A stretch of DNA of 15,844 nucleotides from an uncultured Anaerococcus sp. (GTDB lineage: Bacteria; Bacillota; Clostridia; Tissierellales; Peptoniphilaceae). The translations under genes and the position numbers were made by a program. This document shows, one piece after another, positions 15,020-15,844 of this stretch (the first letter of the stretch is position 1; every line of letters starts with the position of its first letter). The notes under the pieces are model-generated. The model had not been told where the DNA came from and searched no databases. It saw nothing but the letters and a program-made list of their open reading frames with translations. The stretch lies in assembly GCA_902465755.1 (NCBI GenBank), contig CABQOK010000009.1:1-15844 (forward strand), given 5' to 3'.

Positions 15020-15048
15020 GTGAATCCTTAAAGCAGATAATCTATAAT
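15020..15048 (+). promoter_or_regulatory. Predicted promoter of the LytTR unit
   Basis: TATAAT (15043-15048) lies 17 bases before the ATG, with a poor GTGAAT (15020-15025) at 17-base spacing. The leader would be about 11 bases, with AGGAGG at 15055-15060 nearly at the RNA start. No pair of LytTR-type direct repeats was recognised upstream, so autoregulation is not shown. Confidence 0.4.
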
Positions 15049-15065
15049 AGTCTTAGGAGGTAGGA

Positions 15066-15506
15066 ATGAAGGTTGAAATAATTATAGATGAATCGATAGA
15101 AGAAACCAATGTCAAGATTTATTCCAATAAGTATTCTAAAGAAGTCGAAAATATAAGGGATGCCCTAACTGAAACTTTGCTTGATAAGATAGTGGCTTTT
15201 CAGTCTAAGGAAGTCTTCATCCTATCCTTTGATGAAATAATAAGAATATATGCCCAGGATAAAAGTGTATATATTAAAACGAAAGATAATACCTACACTA
15301 CAAGGCTTACTATCTATGAATTTGAATCAAAGGCGGACAGAAGAAATTTCATCAGGATATCTAGATCCGAAATCGTAAACCTTGACTATGTAAAAAGACT
15401 TGACCTCTCTTTTACAGGAACTATTGCGGTTGAACTTGCTAATGGAGATGTTAGCTATGTTTCTAGGAGAAAACTTAAAGAATTTAAGAAGGCCTTAGGT
15501 CTTTAG
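15066..15506 (+). CDS. LytTR-domain DNA-binding regulator without receiver domain
   Basis: A 146-residue cytoplasmic transcription factor. The C-terminal LytTR domain covers about 50-146, with FILSFDEIIRIYAQDKSVYI (51-70) and the family hallmark FIRISRSEIVNLDYVKRL (95-112). The first 45 residues are a short N-terminal part with no receiver domain, so it is not a classical two-component response regulator. The ATG at 15066 is preceded by AGGAGG five bases upstream. Nine bases after its stop comes a small DUF3021-like membrane protein gene. Such regulator and membrane-protein pairs are known in Firmicutes, and in streptococcal LytTR regulatory systems (HdrRM, BrsRM) the membrane partner holds the regulator inactive. 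Its target genes are not evident here. Confidence 0.9.
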   Translation: MKVEIIIDESIEETNVKIYSNKYSKEVENIRDALTETLLDKIVAFQSKEVFILSFDEIIRIYAQDKSVYIKTKDNTYTTRLTIYEFESKADRRNFIRISRSEIVNLDYVKRLDLSFTGTIAVELANGDVSYVSRRKLKEFKKALGL

Positions 15507-15515
15507 GGGGAGAAT

Positions 15516-15809
15516 ATGAAAAATATTAAAAATTTACTAATACAGTTTCTCGTAGGCGTTGGAATCGGAGGAATAATAGAAGCTATAGTTTCCCTATATC
15601 TAGGGATTGATTTTGTAGGATATCCCGAATTTATTGCTAAAGTAAGTCCAGGTACTGGAAGAATAATCCAAGTTTTAATCTACGGTGGCTTTGGCCTAAT
15701 CCCGGAACTTAGCTCAATCATCTTAAAATTAAGAGAAGAATATAACAGAAGAAAACAAATAATTCACTTAAAAATGATTAAACATTTATGTCTCTCTCTT
15801 TTTTTTTAA
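15516..15809 (+). CDS. DUF3021-like membrane protein, LytTR partner, probably interrupted by a stop
   Basis: A 97-residue frame starting at ATG 15516, with AGGGGGAG just upstream, nine bases after the LytTR stop. Two membrane segments are clear (about 7-29 with FLVGVGIGGIIEAIVSLYLG, and about 49-70), followed by a charged stretch (KLREEYNRRK) and the start of a third hydrophobic segment (about 84-97). DUF3021 proteins are usually about 130-140 residues with four helices, so this one is short. The TAA at 15807-15809 comes right after a nine-T tract, and the same frame continues open and hydrophobic (ATLLTEGYLIL) to the window end. A TTA-to-TAA nonsense change would explain this; a genuinely short protein is the alternative. 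Family assignment rests on the LytTR neighbour and general layout. Confidence 0.6.
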   Translation: MKNIKNLLIQFLVGVGIGGIIEAIVSLYLGIDFVGYPEFIAKVSPGTGRIIQVLIYGGFGLIPELSSIILKLREEYNRRKQIIHLKMIKHLCLSLFF

Positions 15810-15844
15810 GCAACCCTATTAACTGAAGGATACTTAATCTTGTA

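Noticed and set aside
15799..15809. Frameshift in the T9 tract as the cause of the early stop in the DUF3021-like gene
   Set aside because: Both other frames after the tract hit stops within six codons, whereas the original frame is open after the TAA, so an insertion or deletion does not restore a longer protein.
1..15844. CRISPR array, tRNA, rRNA or intact transposase
   Set aside because: No regularly spaced direct repeats, no cloverleaf or rRNA-like conserved segments and no transposase frame were seen on either strand.

Overview
The window looks like a chromosomal segment of a low-GC, Gram-positive anaerobe. I infer the Tissierellia/Peptoniphilaceae group (Anaerococcus- or Peptoniphilus-like). 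The reasons are the AT-rich sequence, strong AGGAGG-type ribosome binding sites, a SufCBDSU iron-sulfur operon with the Firmicutes-type SufU scaffold, an HPr with both His15 and Ser46, and a gene order (gltX, cysS, rlmB, rae1, sigma factor) that is a shortened version of the conserved Bacillus/Clostridium gltX-to-sigH cluster. The genus call is inference only. No rRNA, tRNA, CRISPR array or intact transposase gene was seen.

Everything from 1 to 13585 reads on the minus strand. In order of transcription: pepF and a compact FNT-family channel (13585 to 11137); a 349-base spacer holding two predicted promoters and a long hairpin element that looks like a MITE; then gltX, cysS, rlmB, rae1 and a sigma-70 family factor, packed with 1-14 base overlaps or short gaps and closed by a strong terminator at about 5600; then a solitary ptsH (HPr) with its own promoter and terminator; then sufC-sufB-sufD-sufS-sufU, all translationally coupled, followed by the start of an unknown membrane protein cut off by the window edge.

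From 13697 to the end the genes read on the plus strand: an M29-family aminopeptidase, divergent from pepF across a 111-base spacer that contains a perfect 7-3-7 palindrome; a strong terminator; then a two-gene unit of a receiver-less LytTR DNA-binding regulator and a DUF3021-like membrane protein. The membrane protein frame is stopped at 15809 by a TAA, after which the same frame stays open and hydrophobic to the window end.

Functionally, the gltX cluster supplies translation and ribosome functions (Glu- and Cys-tRNA charging, 23S rRNA methylation, an A-site mRNA endonuclease) plus a sigma factor. The suf operon builds Fe-S clusters. PepF and the M29 enzyme point to peptide catabolism. The most noteworthy items are the RpoD-like sigma factor in the position of sigH with changed -10-contacting residues, the hairpin element lying between a promoter and gltX, the palindromes in the suf and pepF/aminopeptidase control regions, and the interrupted LytTR partner gene.
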